A stretch of DNA of 64,000 nt from Yoonia vestfoldensis SKA53 (GTDB taxonomy: Bacteria > Pseudomonadota > Alphaproteobacteria > Rhodobacterales > Rhodobacteraceae), in the NCBI RefSeq assembly GCF_000152785.1, contig NZ_CH672414.1, positions 2,150,036-2,214,035 on the forward strand, read 5' to 3'. Position numbers and translations under genes: made by a program. This document shows positions 47,991-56,731 of the stretch, piece by piece. A model generated the notes under the pieces. It ran no database searches and was not told the origin of the DNA. It saw nothing but the letters and a program-made list of their open reading frames with translations. Each line of letters opens with the position of its first letter. The stretch's first letter is position 1.

Positions 47991-49109
47991 TTACGCGCCT
48001 TTGTAGTCGGACCAAAAATCATTCCAGTCTTCGAGGCTCTGCTGAACCGGAAGCTGACGATACTGGATCAGCCCTTCACGGATCATGTCCATCGCATTGC
48101 GCTGTCCCAGAACCATGTTTTGGCGCTGTGCCTCGGCGGGATTGGTCTCATTGAGCACGCGCCATCCTGCCTGCGAGGGCACGATAGCCGGATAGGCTGC
48201 CATGTCAGCAGATTTCGCCTGGCCTTCCGGGGAGGTGATGTACTGGATCCACTTCTTGGCCATTTCCTGATTTTGTGAGCCTTTGCCGATCGAGAAGCTC
48301 TCGGTCCACTGCAAGCCACCTTCCTTTGGAATGACGCTGCGTACCGGACTGCCGTTCTTTTCCAGGGTACCGGTGATCCAGTCACCAATCCCTGCAAAGG
48401 CCAGCATTTGCCCGTTGTCGAGCGACGAGAAGGTGCCGCCATAATCGAAGAAGCCGCCAGCTTGACGGCGCAGGCCCATGGTATGCTCCTGCACTAGTTC
48501 CCAAGCCGCTTCGTCGATGTCGTAAGGCGATGAATTGCCGACATGGAGGCTCATCTGACCCAGGTTGGGCAGGTGCCAGTCAAAATGGCCGAGCTTTCCA
48601 GTCAACCGCTCGTCTGCAAAAAGATCGTAGCTGGAGGCCTCTTCTTCGGTGAAGGCATCCGTATTGTAGGCTACGCCGAGGAAGCCAAATCGCGTAATAA
48701 CGGAATAGAGCTTGTCGTCCTGCCAATGGCCAGGGAACTTCTGGAATTCGGGGAAGAAGTCGTCAAAGGCGTAGTCAGCCGGATCCAGCTCTTCGATATA
48801 GCCAGCAGCGTTAAGCTGCTGCACATATTCGCCATCTGACAGGATCACATCAAAAGTACCACGCGGGGATTGCGCAATCAGGCCCAGCATGTTGTCACCG
48901 CCGGTGTAGTATTTAGGCACGAACTTGACGTTGTTGGCCTCTTCGAATTCACCAACGATATCGGGCTCTGCGTGACCATACCAAGCAAGCATCGACAATT
49001 CGGTCGTTTGCGCCGCGGCACGGATGGACAGGAAAGGCGTAGCCAAGGCTGCGGCACCTGTCATCTTCAGCAGACTGCGGCGACTTGGTCGGATCAATTT
49101 AGTGGACAT
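47991..49109 (-). CDS. ABC transporter substrate-binding protein with Tat signal
   Basis: This PotD-like periplasmic binding protein has 372 residues. The N-terminus has a twin-arginine signal (RPSRRSLLKMTGAAALATPF, cut after AAAQ), so it is exported folded, which is less usual for the PotD group. The mature part contains LAWYGHAEPDIVGEFEEANN and an extended C-terminal lobe. Start at ATG 49109. It lies between creatininase and the permeases on the same strand and is likely the specificity component for creatinine/creatine or a related amine. Confidence 0.9.
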   Translation of the reverse strand: MSTKLIRPSRRSLLKMTGAAALATPFLSIRAAAQTTELSMLAWYGHAEPDIVGEFEEANNVKFVPKYYTGGDNMLGLIAQSPRGTFDVILSDGEYVQQLNAAGYIEELDPADYAFDDFFPEFQKFPGHWQDDKLYSVITRFGFLGVAYNTDAFTEEEASSYDLFADERLTGKLGHFDWHLPNLGQMSLHVGNSSPYDIDEAAWELVQEHTMGLRRQAGGFFDYGGTFSSLDNGQMLAFAGIGDWITGTLEKNGSPVRSVIPKEGGLQWTESFSIGKGSQNQEMAKKWIQYITSPEGQAKSADMAAYPAIVPSQAGWRVLNETNPAEAQRQNMVLGQRNAMDMIREGLIQYRQLPVQQSLEDWNDFWSDYKGA

Positions 49110-49154
49110 CGGGTTACTCCTTGTTGGGATCATTTTCTTCTTTTGATGGGAGGA

Positions 49155-49958
49155 TCAGCTTGCACTCGCCAGTGCGGCGGCTTTGCCGAACTCGTTTGTG
49201 AGCGCCGCAATAATACCCTTGGTGCACACATCCAGAAGGATATCGCCCTTTTCGGCGGTAGCTTCTTTTGGTGAGGACAGCGTCCCACTTGCTGGTGTCC
49301 ATTCCGGCTTAGCCGGGTAGACGTCGTAGGGCGGAAATGTTGCCGGGGCGTGCTCTACCGCGCTTTGAAGTGACACGAGATCGGGGTGCAAACGCAGCAT
49401 CAGGGACGTTTCCAGAACCCCTCCATGCTCGATGTCCCATCCGAGAAAGCCGTTCGGATACAGCTTCTCGATCGACGCCTGATCCACAAAGTCCCAATAG
49501 GACAGGACTACGACCTTGACGTCATGAATGTCGCCCCAACCCAGCTCGCGCAAGGCAAGGTCAATCGCTTCCGTAATGAACCAGGAATTCTCAAAGTGGC
49601 CATTGACGATGCACAGATTGCGCACGCCGTGACGCACGAATTCCTTGACCACGTCCTTGAGCGCGTTCACCAAAGTCGCGCCATCAAGGCTGGTCGTGCC
49701 GGGAAAGAAGTTTCCGCCACCGGATTTCTGGTGCGATTTGTATCCGTAGGTGAACGGCGGCGCGACAAGGGCGCCGACCTGCTCGGCCACGCGGCGGGCG
49801 AATTCGGTCGGCAAAAGCACATCGACATGCATCGGCATATGATGGCCGTGCTGCTCCATTGATCCGAGCGGGATCAGGATGGGCACATCGCCGTTCTGGA
49901 CTCGCTTCTGGTAGTCGGGCCAAGCCATTTCGGCGGCGAAAACTGTAGAATGTGACAT
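49155..49958 (-). CDS. Creatininase (creatinine amidohydrolase)
   Basis: The 267-residue metal enzyme opens creatinine to creatine. Alignment from memory with Pseudomonas creatininase is close over the whole length. The metal ligands known there (Glu34, His36, Asp45, His120, Glu122) fall here at Glu35, His37, Asp46, His121 and Glu123, in MEQHGHHMPMHVDVLLPTE and NGHFENSWF. SGGGNFFPGTTSLDGATL and GFLGWDIEHGGVLETSLML are also near-identical in type. It heads the ABC operon on this strand and is divergent from the LysR gene (90 bp gap). Confidence 0.93.
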   Translation of the reverse strand: MSHSTVFAAEMAWPDYQKRVQNGDVPILIPLGSMEQHGHHMPMHVDVLLPTEFARRVAEQVGALVAPPFTYGYKSHQKSGGGNFFPGTTSLDGATLVNALKDVVKEFVRHGVRNLCIVNGHFENSWFITEAIDLALRELGWGDIHDVKVVVLSYWDFVDQASIEKLYPNGFLGWDIEHGGVLETSLMLRLHPDLVSLQSAVEHAPATFPPYDVYPAKPEWTPASGTLSSPKEATAEKGDILLDVCTKGIIAALTNEFGKAAALASAS

Positions 49959-50049
49959 TGCACCCCCTGCATCTGAAGATCGTCAGACCTTAGGGCAGCT
50001 TGCTTTGCCACAGAAATTCATAGTAACAATGCTTGGATAAGGATTGTTA

Positions 50050-50946
50050 ATGATGCGCAAATTCACCAACCTGCAAACTGACCTTCTTCGGACCTTCGTG
50101 ACTGTGGTCGACCTACGCAACTATACGGAAACCGGGAATATTCTCGGGCGGACGCAGCCGGCGATATCGTTGCAGATTAAGCGCCTTGAAGAGGTTGTCG
50201 GTGCCAAATTACTAAAGCATGAAGGCAAGCAGGTAGAGTTGACGCCGGACGGGCAGACTCTCCTGGGCTATGCACGGGAGATGCTGCGCCTCAATGACCG
50301 GGCGGTAGCCAATTTGCAGCAGGCAGCCTTTCTTGGAACGCTCAGGATTGGCCTGCCGGTCGACTATTCAATTGAGTATTTCCAAAGCGTTATTGCCAAG
50401 TTCTCGCACGAGAACCCTGCTGTTTTGTTGGACATTCGCTGTTACCGAAGCCGTGAGCTTCTTGCAGCCCTCCATGTTGATGATCTGGATATGACCATTG
50501 CCATCACAGATGAAATGCCCGCGCCCCACGTCTCCATCTACTGGTCGGAACGTCCGGTCTGGGTTTGCGCCCGCGATCACAAGATAGATCCGGACCAGCC
50601 ACTCAAGGTGATCGCGCATCCCGACGGCTGTTTCTATCGCAAGCGTATGATCGACGCGCTGAATACCGAAGGGCGCGATTGGCGCGTATCCTTTGAAAGC
50701 CTCGGCGTCTCAGCTCTTCAAAAGGCAGTTTTGGATGGCATGGGCGTCACCGCGTTAACAAAGAAGACGTTGCTGCCCGGTATGCGGGTCCTCACCGCCA
50801 GCGATGGCTTCCCGAAGTTGTCAAAGATCCACATTGGGCTGTTCTACAAGCACATAAAGATGTCCGATGCCGCGCTGAAACTGATCGAGCAGATCACGGA
50901 GGATGTGTCATCCTTCCGCTTGCCGACGCGTGCTCGCGCCGGATAA
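50050..50946 (+). CDS. LysR-family transcriptional regulator
   Basis: The protein has 298 residues from ATG 50050. The N-terminal helix-turn-helix reads NILGRTQPAISLQIKRLEEV, followed by the effector domain (LRIGLPVDYSIEYF). It lies between divergent creatininase and co-oriented creatinase, so it probably controls both. The effector may be creatinine or creatine; this is inference from position. Confidence 0.9.
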   Translation: MMRKFTNLQTDLLRTFVTVVDLRNYTETGNILGRTQPAISLQIKRLEEVVGAKLLKHEGKQVELTPDGQTLLGYAREMLRLNDRAVANLQQAAFLGTLRIGLPVDYSIEYFQSVIAKFSHENPAVLLDIRCYRSRELLAALHVDDLDMTIAITDEMPAPHVSIYWSERPVWVCARDHKIDPDQPLKVIAHPDGCFYRKRMIDALNTEGRDWRVSFESLGVSALQKAVLDGMGVTALTKKTLLPGMRVLTASDGFPKLSKIHIGLFYKHIKMSDAALKLIEQITEDVSSFRLPTRARAG

Positions 50947-51067
50947 TGGGCACGCCCACCAGGGTAAATTTGTAATTCTTATGGTAAGATGATTGCAATT
51001 AATTTTTCGTCGCATCGCCACACTGCTACGCAGACAAGGTCACTGTTAGCAGAGAGGAATATCGACA

Positions 51068-52282
51068 ATGGACGACATGCTCCACGTCATGGAATGGCAC
51101 AACGGCGAGAAGGAGTTCTCGCCCTTTTCAGATAACGAAATGGCCCGTCGCCAGAACGAATTGCGCGACTGGATGGGCAAGAACGATGTCGATGCATCAC
51201 TCTTCACCTCTTATCACTGCATCAACTATTATAGCGGATGGCTGTACTGCTATTTCGGTCGTAAATACGGCATGGTCATCGACCAGAAGAACGCCACTAC
51301 GATCTCTGCCGGCATCGACGGCGGCCAACCCTTCCGTCGCAGCTTCGGCAACAACATCACGTATACTGACTGGCGTCGTGACAACTTCTACCGCGCGATC
51401 CAGCAACTGACACCGGGTGCCAAGCGCATCGGTATCGAATTCGACCACGTGTCGCTGGAATACCGCCAACTGCTTCAGGATGCCCTGCCGGGCGTCGAGT
51501 TCGTTGACGTCGGTCAGCCCGCGATGTGGATGCGGACGATCAAGTCGGCCGAAGAAATCAAGCTGATCAAAGAAGGCGCCCGCGTCGCCGACGTTGGCGG
51601 TGCTGCTGTGGCCGCTGCGGTCAAAGCCGGTGTTCCCGAACACGAAGTCGCCATTGCCAGTACCAATGCGATGATCCGCGAGATTGCCAACTCTTTCCCC
51701 TTCGTCGAATTGATGGACACCTGGACCTGGTTCCAGTCCGGCATTAACACCGACGGCGCGCACAACCCGGTAACGAACAAGAAAGTGCAGTCGGGTGAAA
51801 TCCTCAGCCTCAACACTTTCCCGATGATCTTTGGCTACTACACGGCGCTGGAACGCACACTGTTCTGCGACCACGTTGATGATGCAAGCCTCGATATCTG
51901 GGAGAAGAACGTCAAGGTCCACGAGCGTGGACTCGAGTTGATCAAGCCGGGCGCGCGCTGCATGGATATCGCGATCGAGCTCAACGAGATGTATCGCGAA
52001 TGGGACCTGCTGAAGTATCGTTCGTTCGGATACGGCCACAGCTTTGGCGTTCTGAGCCATTACTATGGCCGCGAGGCTGGCGTAGAACTTCGCGAAGACA
52101 TTGAAACGGAGCTCAAGCCAGGAATGGTCGTGTCCATGGAGCCCATGGTCATGATCCCGGAAGGTCAGCCTGGCGCTGGCGGCTACCGTGAGCATGACAT
52201 CCTAGTGATCGGCGAGGACAACACAGTCGAGAACATCACCGGATTCCCATTCGGCCCCGAGCACAATGTCATCAAGAACTAA
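51068..52282 (+). CDS. Creatinase (creatine amidinohydrolase)
   Basis: The 404-residue enzyme of the M24 'pita-bread' fold without metal splits creatine into sarcosine and urea. Very close to Pseudomonas creatinase: FTSYHCINYYSGWLYCYFGR, LMDTWTWFQSGINTDGAHNP with His232 at the same number as the known catalytic histidine, FGYGHSFGVLSHYYGREAG and SMEPMVM. The start ATG 51068 follows GAGAGGAA. M24 DMSP lyase DddP was considered and set aside because of the near full-length match to creatinase. Sarcosine feeds the sox operon; no urease is in the window. Confidence 0.94.
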   Translation: MDDMLHVMEWHNGEKEFSPFSDNEMARRQNELRDWMGKNDVDASLFTSYHCINYYSGWLYCYFGRKYGMVIDQKNATTISAGIDGGQPFRRSFGNNITYTDWRRDNFYRAIQQLTPGAKRIGIEFDHVSLEYRQLLQDALPGVEFVDVGQPAMWMRTIKSAEEIKLIKEGARVADVGGAAVAAAVKAGVPEHEVAIASTNAMIREIANSFPFVELMDTWTWFQSGINTDGAHNPVTNKKVQSGEILSLNTFPMIFGYYTALERTLFCDHVDDASLDIWEKNVKVHERGLELIKPGARCMDIAIELNEMYREWDLLKYRSFGYGHSFGVLSHYYGREAGVELREDIETELKPGMVVSMEPMVMIPEGQPGAGGYREHDILVIGEDNTVENITGFPFGPEHNVIKN

Positions 52283-52542
52283 GATCAGTGCTATCTCGGT
52301 AGCAAACAATATTGCTATGATCAGCGCCCTGTTGGCGCTGGTCATAGCGGTAACCTTCCTATCGCGTGAAACCCAAAAGCATGGCTACACAGTGATTGCG
52401 CGCGGCGGGGGCCTACCGATCTTCATCCAAACGAACAGCGCCTACTAATCCATGCTGGACATAATGGTTGGCGTTACCGTTTCGTCGTCTGGCGGCATTG
52501 GCCGTCAGACAACTTCAATCATTTTGAAACCCTGATGTAAAA

Positions 52543-53130
52543 ATGCGAAACCGAGCCCTACAAGAGTTTCTAGATGCGGCAAGAATTGCCTATTCTGCCC
52601 GTGCGCGAGATCCGAACTCTGTCAGCTTGCTTGAACAAGTCTTTGCCACCCTTGAGTCTCCCGCACCACAATCACAGTCCGACAGCGGTCGACTTCCGGT
52701 CTGCAAGTATCTCACGGATATTGCGAACCCGTCCGTCTCCGACGAACCTGATCTTCGACAGGTGATGACGACATTCTTTAGCATCGAACCGACGCTCCGG
52801 TGGCGGCGCCGTCAAGGGGATTGCAGCGGTGCAAGCGAAGGTTTTGCCGAAAACCATGCAAACGCGATGATTGTCGGTCCCGGTGGCCTCGAACCGCGAG
52901 AGGGCGTTTGGCTGGGAGTGTCGCTTCTCGGGCCAAACGTGCAGTATCCCAATCACAGGCACCCACCCCAAGAAACCTATCTTGTCATGAACACGGGCGA
53001 CTTTCGTCAAGGTCGGAACGAATGGGTTCATGTGGCGAAGGGCGAAACCTTCTACAATCCGCATAATATCCCGCACGCGATGCGGTCCAATGATCTTCCA
53101 CTCCTCGTTTTCTGGGTCCTGAAGGAATAG
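52543..53130 (+). CDS. dddQ: Cupin DMSP lyase DddQ
   Basis: The 195-residue cupin cleaves dimethylsulfoniopropionate to DMS and acrylate. Residues known in DddQ (Tyr120, His125, Glu129, Tyr131, His163) appear here with identical spacing: Tyr135, His140, Glu144, Tyr146 and His178, in VQYPNHRHPPQETYLVM and NPHNIPHAMR. The N-terminal half is helical, as in the family. It is 260 bp downstream of creatinase, co-oriented but probably on its own transcript. The gene ends before an IS110-type element and seems complete. Confidence 0.88.
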   Translation: MRNRALQEFLDAARIAYSARARDPNSVSLLEQVFATLESPAPQSQSDSGRLPVCKYLTDIANPSVSDEPDLRQVMTTFFSIEPTLRWRRRQGDCSGASEGFAENHANAMIVGPGGLEPREGVWLGVSLLGPNVQYPNHRHPPQETYLVMNTGDFRQGRNEWVHVAKGETFYNPHNIPHAMRSNDLPLLVFWVLKE

Positions 53131-53528
53131 CCGGAGCGCAAAAGATGCTGTGCATGCTTCTGTGATGAAAAAGAGGCGCCACTCGCTCACCCTATGCGGA
53201 TTAAATTGCTTGAGGAATATTGGGCAGGCTGGAACTTAACAGCTTCAGACCTGTGAACCGCCCCCTGTTTGGCAAGCGTTATCTTCGATTTTCTGCGGGG
53301 TCTCCGATCGGACGTGTGTCAGGCCTTTGAATGTGGCCTTCCATGACGCCACGGGCCGGTATGCTGTTCGGAAGGCTGGGTTCACATCGGTTCAGAGAGC
53401 TGCAAGCGCTCGAGCCCCGGGTCTGAATTTCCCTGCCTTGAACTTCGAAGTCCGTATCGCGTACTCCTCGTCGATCGCTCACCCTGGCCTTGCGGCCATG
53501 TCGTGCCTTTTGCCTTTTAGGCTCCAGG
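53131..53528. other. Non-coding stretch between dddQ and IS110 transposase
   Basis: 398 bp with no supported gene. The part nearest the transposase stop is probably the non-coding right end of the IS110-family element, where members of the IS1111 group keep a structured guide (bridge) RNA. The end nearest dddQ is ordinary flank. No boundary can be placed by eye. Confidence 0.4.
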
Positions 53529-54545
53529 TCACGCCATTCGATAATTCTCCTGCTTTGTCGAAAGCGCCCAGATCATCCGCGCCATTTTGTTCGCCAAGGC
53601 AACGGCGGCGACCATCTTTGGCTTGCGTGCCACCAGTGCGGCCAGCCAGCGGTTTGTACTGCCGCCTCTGCGAACCACCCAGCGGATTACGCTCATGGCG
53701 CCAACGATCAGCAATCGACGGATGTCGGTTTGCCCCATTTTGCTGACCGATCCCAGTCTGGCCTTTCCGCCCGTCGACCTTTGTCGTGGGACCAAACCCA
53801 GCCAAGCGGCGAAGTTGCGGCCGCTGTCAAATGTATCAAGATCAGGGGCGAATGCCGCGACAGCGCCTGCGGTGACAGGGCCGATACCGGGAATAGTGCA
53901 AAGCCTGCGCAATTGCTCATCTGTCTTCGATGAAGTTTCCAGCTCGTCTGAAAGCCGGTCAATGACTTCGGTGAGACGCGCAATCTGCTCAACATAGATT
54001 GATCCCATATGACGGACCGGCTCGGGCAGATCTGTGCTCTCATCAGCCAGCGCATTCTCCAGCAGTTTGAGTCTCGCAGGCCCTTTGGGCGCCACCAACC
54101 CAAATTCGGCTAAATGACCGCGCAGGGCATTGATCAACTGCGTGCGCTGCCGAACCATACATTGATGCGTTCGGAATGCGACAGCGCGGCCTTGGGTTTC
54201 TGTGCTCTTTACTGCCACAAACCGCATGGTCGGGCGCATGGCAGCCTCCGCAATGGCCTCAGCGTCGGCACGGTCATTTTTCTGGCGTTTCACAAACGGC
54301 TTCACGTAAGCAGCTGGTACGAGCCGAACCTCATGGCCATGGCTTTGCGCAAATCTTCCCCAGTGATGCGAGGTGGCACAAGCCTCCATTGCCACAATGC
54401 AGGCTGGGTGGTCAGCAAGTAGCGTTGCTAAACGCGTTCTTGACATAGCGCGGTTGAAAACAACCACCCCATCTTGCCCAACAGCACAGACCTGAAAGCT
54501 GCCTTTTGCCAAGTCGATCGCTAAAATACTGATCTTTGATGTCAT
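53529..54545 (-). mobile_element. IS110-family transposase
   Basis: The 338-residue DEDD transposase has an N-terminal RuvC-like part ILAIDLAKGSFQV, VAMEACATSHHWGR, KNDRADAEAIAEAAMRP, and a C-terminal Tnp_20 domain LCTIPGIGPVTAGAVAAF with the serine region GRNFAAWLGLVPRQRS. ATG 54545 follows GGAGGG. The enzyme works by an RNA-guided mechanism in the family. It appears intact. It abuts a truncated IS3 orfA on its 5' side, so it may have inserted there. Confidence 0.92.
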
Positions 54546-54559
54546 CGATGTGCCCTCCA

Positions 54560-54844
54560 CTAAGCGAATATAGAACCGTCATGGTATACGATGCCGGCAG
54601 GTGGGGGCATCCACCGCATCAGTTCACGCCGCTTGCCAGCCTCGAGAAATTCCTTCGACCAGCTGTAATACAGGCTTTCGGCAATACCCTCGCGCCGGCA
54701 CAGCACAGAAATGCTTTCCTCGCCACGCAAACCGGCCAGGACAATGCGGATCTTTTCCTCCGCTGAATACGTCTGGCGAGTCTTGCGGCGGATGTTCTTG
54801 ACCAGCTTGTCAGCCGCGTCCTTCGAAGTTTCAGGTTTCTTCAT
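54560..54844 (-). pseudogene. IS3-family transposase orfA remnant
   Basis: The first 75 or so residues are a typical IS3 OrfA helix-turn-helix protein (TRQTYSAEEKIRIVLAGLRG, ISVLCRREGIAESLYYSW, KEFLEAGKRR). After this the sequence stops matching and ends within 20 codons at a stop next to the IS110 gene. No orfB is present. It is an IS fragment truncated by the IS110-type insertion. Confidence 0.8.
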
Positions 54845-54847
54845 CAT

Positions 54848-55243
54848 CTCGATCTCCTAATCGATAAGATGAACCAGAAATCCTCCGTTGTTCAAATCCT
54901 CAAATCAGACCCACAGGTGCTGACGTCAGACACTTTTTACTGTCGTTGCTTTTGGGTGCAGGTATCGAAGAACAGGCACACAACACAGAGACTAAAGCAG
55001 CTCCACTGCTGCAATGAGCTGATCAGAATTCGCGTTGAAATATTATTGTCAGCTATGCTGTTTGCAGCATCGGTCACTCTGAGTTCATACTGGTCGCCCG
55101 CTGCACTGTCCGCAAAAGGTCTACTTTGGCTCAAAACTCAGGACGTATGATGCCCAAAATCGGGACCGCTTTCAGGACCATTTCCAATCGGAAAGTGGTC
55201 GCTAAGCTTCTATATCTGCTCGATAGTTATAGACGCACCACGC
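54848..55243. other. Non-coding right end of island 1
   Basis: 396 bp without a supported gene. It begins with the presumed outer end of the IS3 fragment and ends at the attachment repeat. It contains the pair of GGACC repeats at 55163-55179 (listed separately). Confidence 0.45.
55163..55179 (+). repeat. Two GGACC repeats, 12-bp period, right end of island 1
   Basis: GGACC at 55163 and 55175, separated by GCTTTCA; the left flank AAAATCG and the spacer resemble those at 23428-23440 (ATTTTCG, GCTTTTG). They lie 65-80 bp before the attachment repeat, where an attR arm site would be expected. Confidence 0.5.
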
Positions 55244-55259
55244 CCTCTCCTGGGCACCA
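55244..55259 (+). repeat. Second copy of tRNA-Leu 3' end (shared att site)
   Basis: CCTCTCCTGGGCACCA, identical to 23343-23358, but without the rest of a tRNA upstream. It closes island 1 and opens the second element. The sequences downstream of both repeats stay nearly identical for 2.9 kb. Confidence 0.8.
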
Positions 55260-55316
55260 GAACCTCCCCGATATCTCCAAGAAAACCAACAATAACTTAG
55301 TGTTTAGTGTTTTTCT

Positions 55317-55345
55317 GGACCATTTTCGGGACCGCTTTTGGGACC
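55317..55345 (+). repeat. Three GGACC repeats, 12-bp period (copy B)
   Basis: GGACC at 55317, 55329 and 55341, the exact counterpart of 23416-23444, between the att repeat and recombinase 1. Confidence 0.55.
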
Positions 55346-55433
55346 ACTTGTGTCGATTTCGGGCTGTGATTTGTCAGGTCTGGCGGGTCGATTTAGGTTG
55401 CACCGCGTGATCCTGCGGCTGAGATTACTCAGC

Positions 55434-56731
55434 ATGGACCAGAAGATGCCCTTGAAGCTGCCTCGCTACGTGTTCCGCCGCGCCAATGGCTCGTACCGGT
55501 ATAAGCGCAACGTGCCCAAGGCGCTGCGTGAAGTAATTCCCAAAGCAACCGTGTACCGCCAACTCGGAGAAAGCTACGATGAGGCGATCCGAAGGCTTCC
55601 GGTCGTTCATGCTGAAATAGAAGCGCTGTTCGACCAGGAGCGTAACACACCCAGCAGTGTGAGGGCCAAGTCCCTGGTGCGTGAGCACTTGGGAGCCTGG
55701 CATGCCGACGTGTTTGCGGAAGGTGTGGTTGAACCGGAATGGGACATCACAGACGACTTCCGGGAGCTGGCTGCGGAACTTGAGGGCAGCACACCGGCTG
55801 ACGTGGTCCGCCAGGTTGGCAGCGCCAGGTTGAAGCCAGAGCCGATGACCCTGCACAGGGTGCTGACAGAATACTGTGCCTACAAGTGCGACGGCAGTGT
55901 AGAGCACACAGACCTCAAGACCCGCATTGAGCGCATCAGGAAGGACCTGGTCATTGTGCTTGGCAAGAACAGGGTGGAGTGGACACCGCTGGCCGACATC
56001 AACCGTGCTGATGCCAACACGTTCCGGGACTACCTGCTGAACCGCATGGCACCAAACTCAGTTCTACGTACCCTTGGGGTCATCAAGGCTGCCATGAACC
56101 ACGTGATCATCGAGAACGATCTCGAGCAGCGCAACGTGTTCCAAGGCATCAAGATCAAAGGTGCGGGGGCGAGCAAGGATGACCGCCTGCCCATGAGCGA
56201 TGCCCAGCTGGAAGCCCTGCTGCCAGAGTATCAAAGCAACCCCGAGCCTATGCCCTGCTTATCACCCTCGCAGACAGCGGCGCCCGCCTTGCAGAAATCG
56301 TCGGGCTCGAGGCAAACGACATCGACCACGAGGCTGGCTGCCTGCACATCCGCCACAACACGCTCCGCCGCCTGAAGACCAAAACGTCAGAACGCACGAT
56401 CCCGCTGTCCCCCAGAGCCATAGCGTGCCTCAAGCACCAGCAAGCGCAGGCCCTCGGCACAGACCCCATCTTCCCACAATATGCCCGACCAAGGGGGAGT
56501 GATGCGGCGTCCGCCATGCTGATGAAGCGGCTAAGGACACAGATCAGTGATCCCAAGGTGACTATCCACTCGCTCCGCCACCGGATGAAGGACAAGCTGC
56601 GCAATACTGGCTGTCCTGAGGCCATCTCCCTGGCCATCCTGGGTCACAGCACCAACACCGTCGCTGCGAACTATGGCTCAGGCTATGCCCTAGAGGTCAT
56701 GCGGGAGCAGATGGAGCGGGTGTGGGGATAA
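55434..56731 (+). pseudogene. Tyrosine recombinase 1 (copy B), frame interrupted
   Basis: Same protein as in copy A. Here the N-terminal frame runs through LEALLPEYQSNP and the catalytic frame resumes at RAYALLITLADSGARL, so a -1 shift at the AAC-CCC-G site (56239 region) would give a continuous, family-like sequence. Relative to copy A it has one extra C (CTGCCAGAG). HxxR, His and Tyr motifs are intact in the second frame. Either a single C was lost from a five-C run or the run is a -1 slippage site. It overlaps the next gene by TAATG. Confidence 0.8.

Larger units (their letters stand above)
23343..55259 (+). mobile_element. Genomic island 1 at tRNA-Leu (creatinine-catabolism island)
   Basis: The island is bounded by a 16-bp direct repeat of the tRNA-Leu 3' end. 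It starts with a tyrosine recombinase facing away from the tRNA, has GGACC repeats near both ends (23416-23444 and 55163-55179), and contains IS elements and a catabolic cargo. Core genes resume nowhere inside. The size is about 31.9 kb. The right boundary coincides exactly with the start of a second copy of the same element core, which is the signature of tandem accretion. An alternative is that a duplication of the core later captured the intervening DNA. Confidence 0.7.

Noticed and set aside
51068..52282. M24-fold protein as DMSP lyase DddP, because dddQ is next to it
   Set aside because: The sequence follows Pseudomonas creatinase almost end to end, with catalytic His232 at the same residue number, and creatininase and sarcosine oxidase genes are adjacent.
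52266..52448. 60-codon frame with a hydrophobic stretch after creatinase
   Set aside because: It overlaps the creatinase end by 17 bp, has no ribosome site of its own, and the residue pattern does not suggest selection.
30905..54545. The catabolic cargo as a simple IS-bounded composite transposon
   Set aside because: The two flanking ISs belong to different families (IS5 and IS110), so they cannot act as paired ends; the tRNA repeat gives better boundaries.
55244..55259. A second tRNA-Leu gene
   Set aside because: Only the 3' end is present; the upstream sequence cannot form the acceptor, D and anticodon arms.
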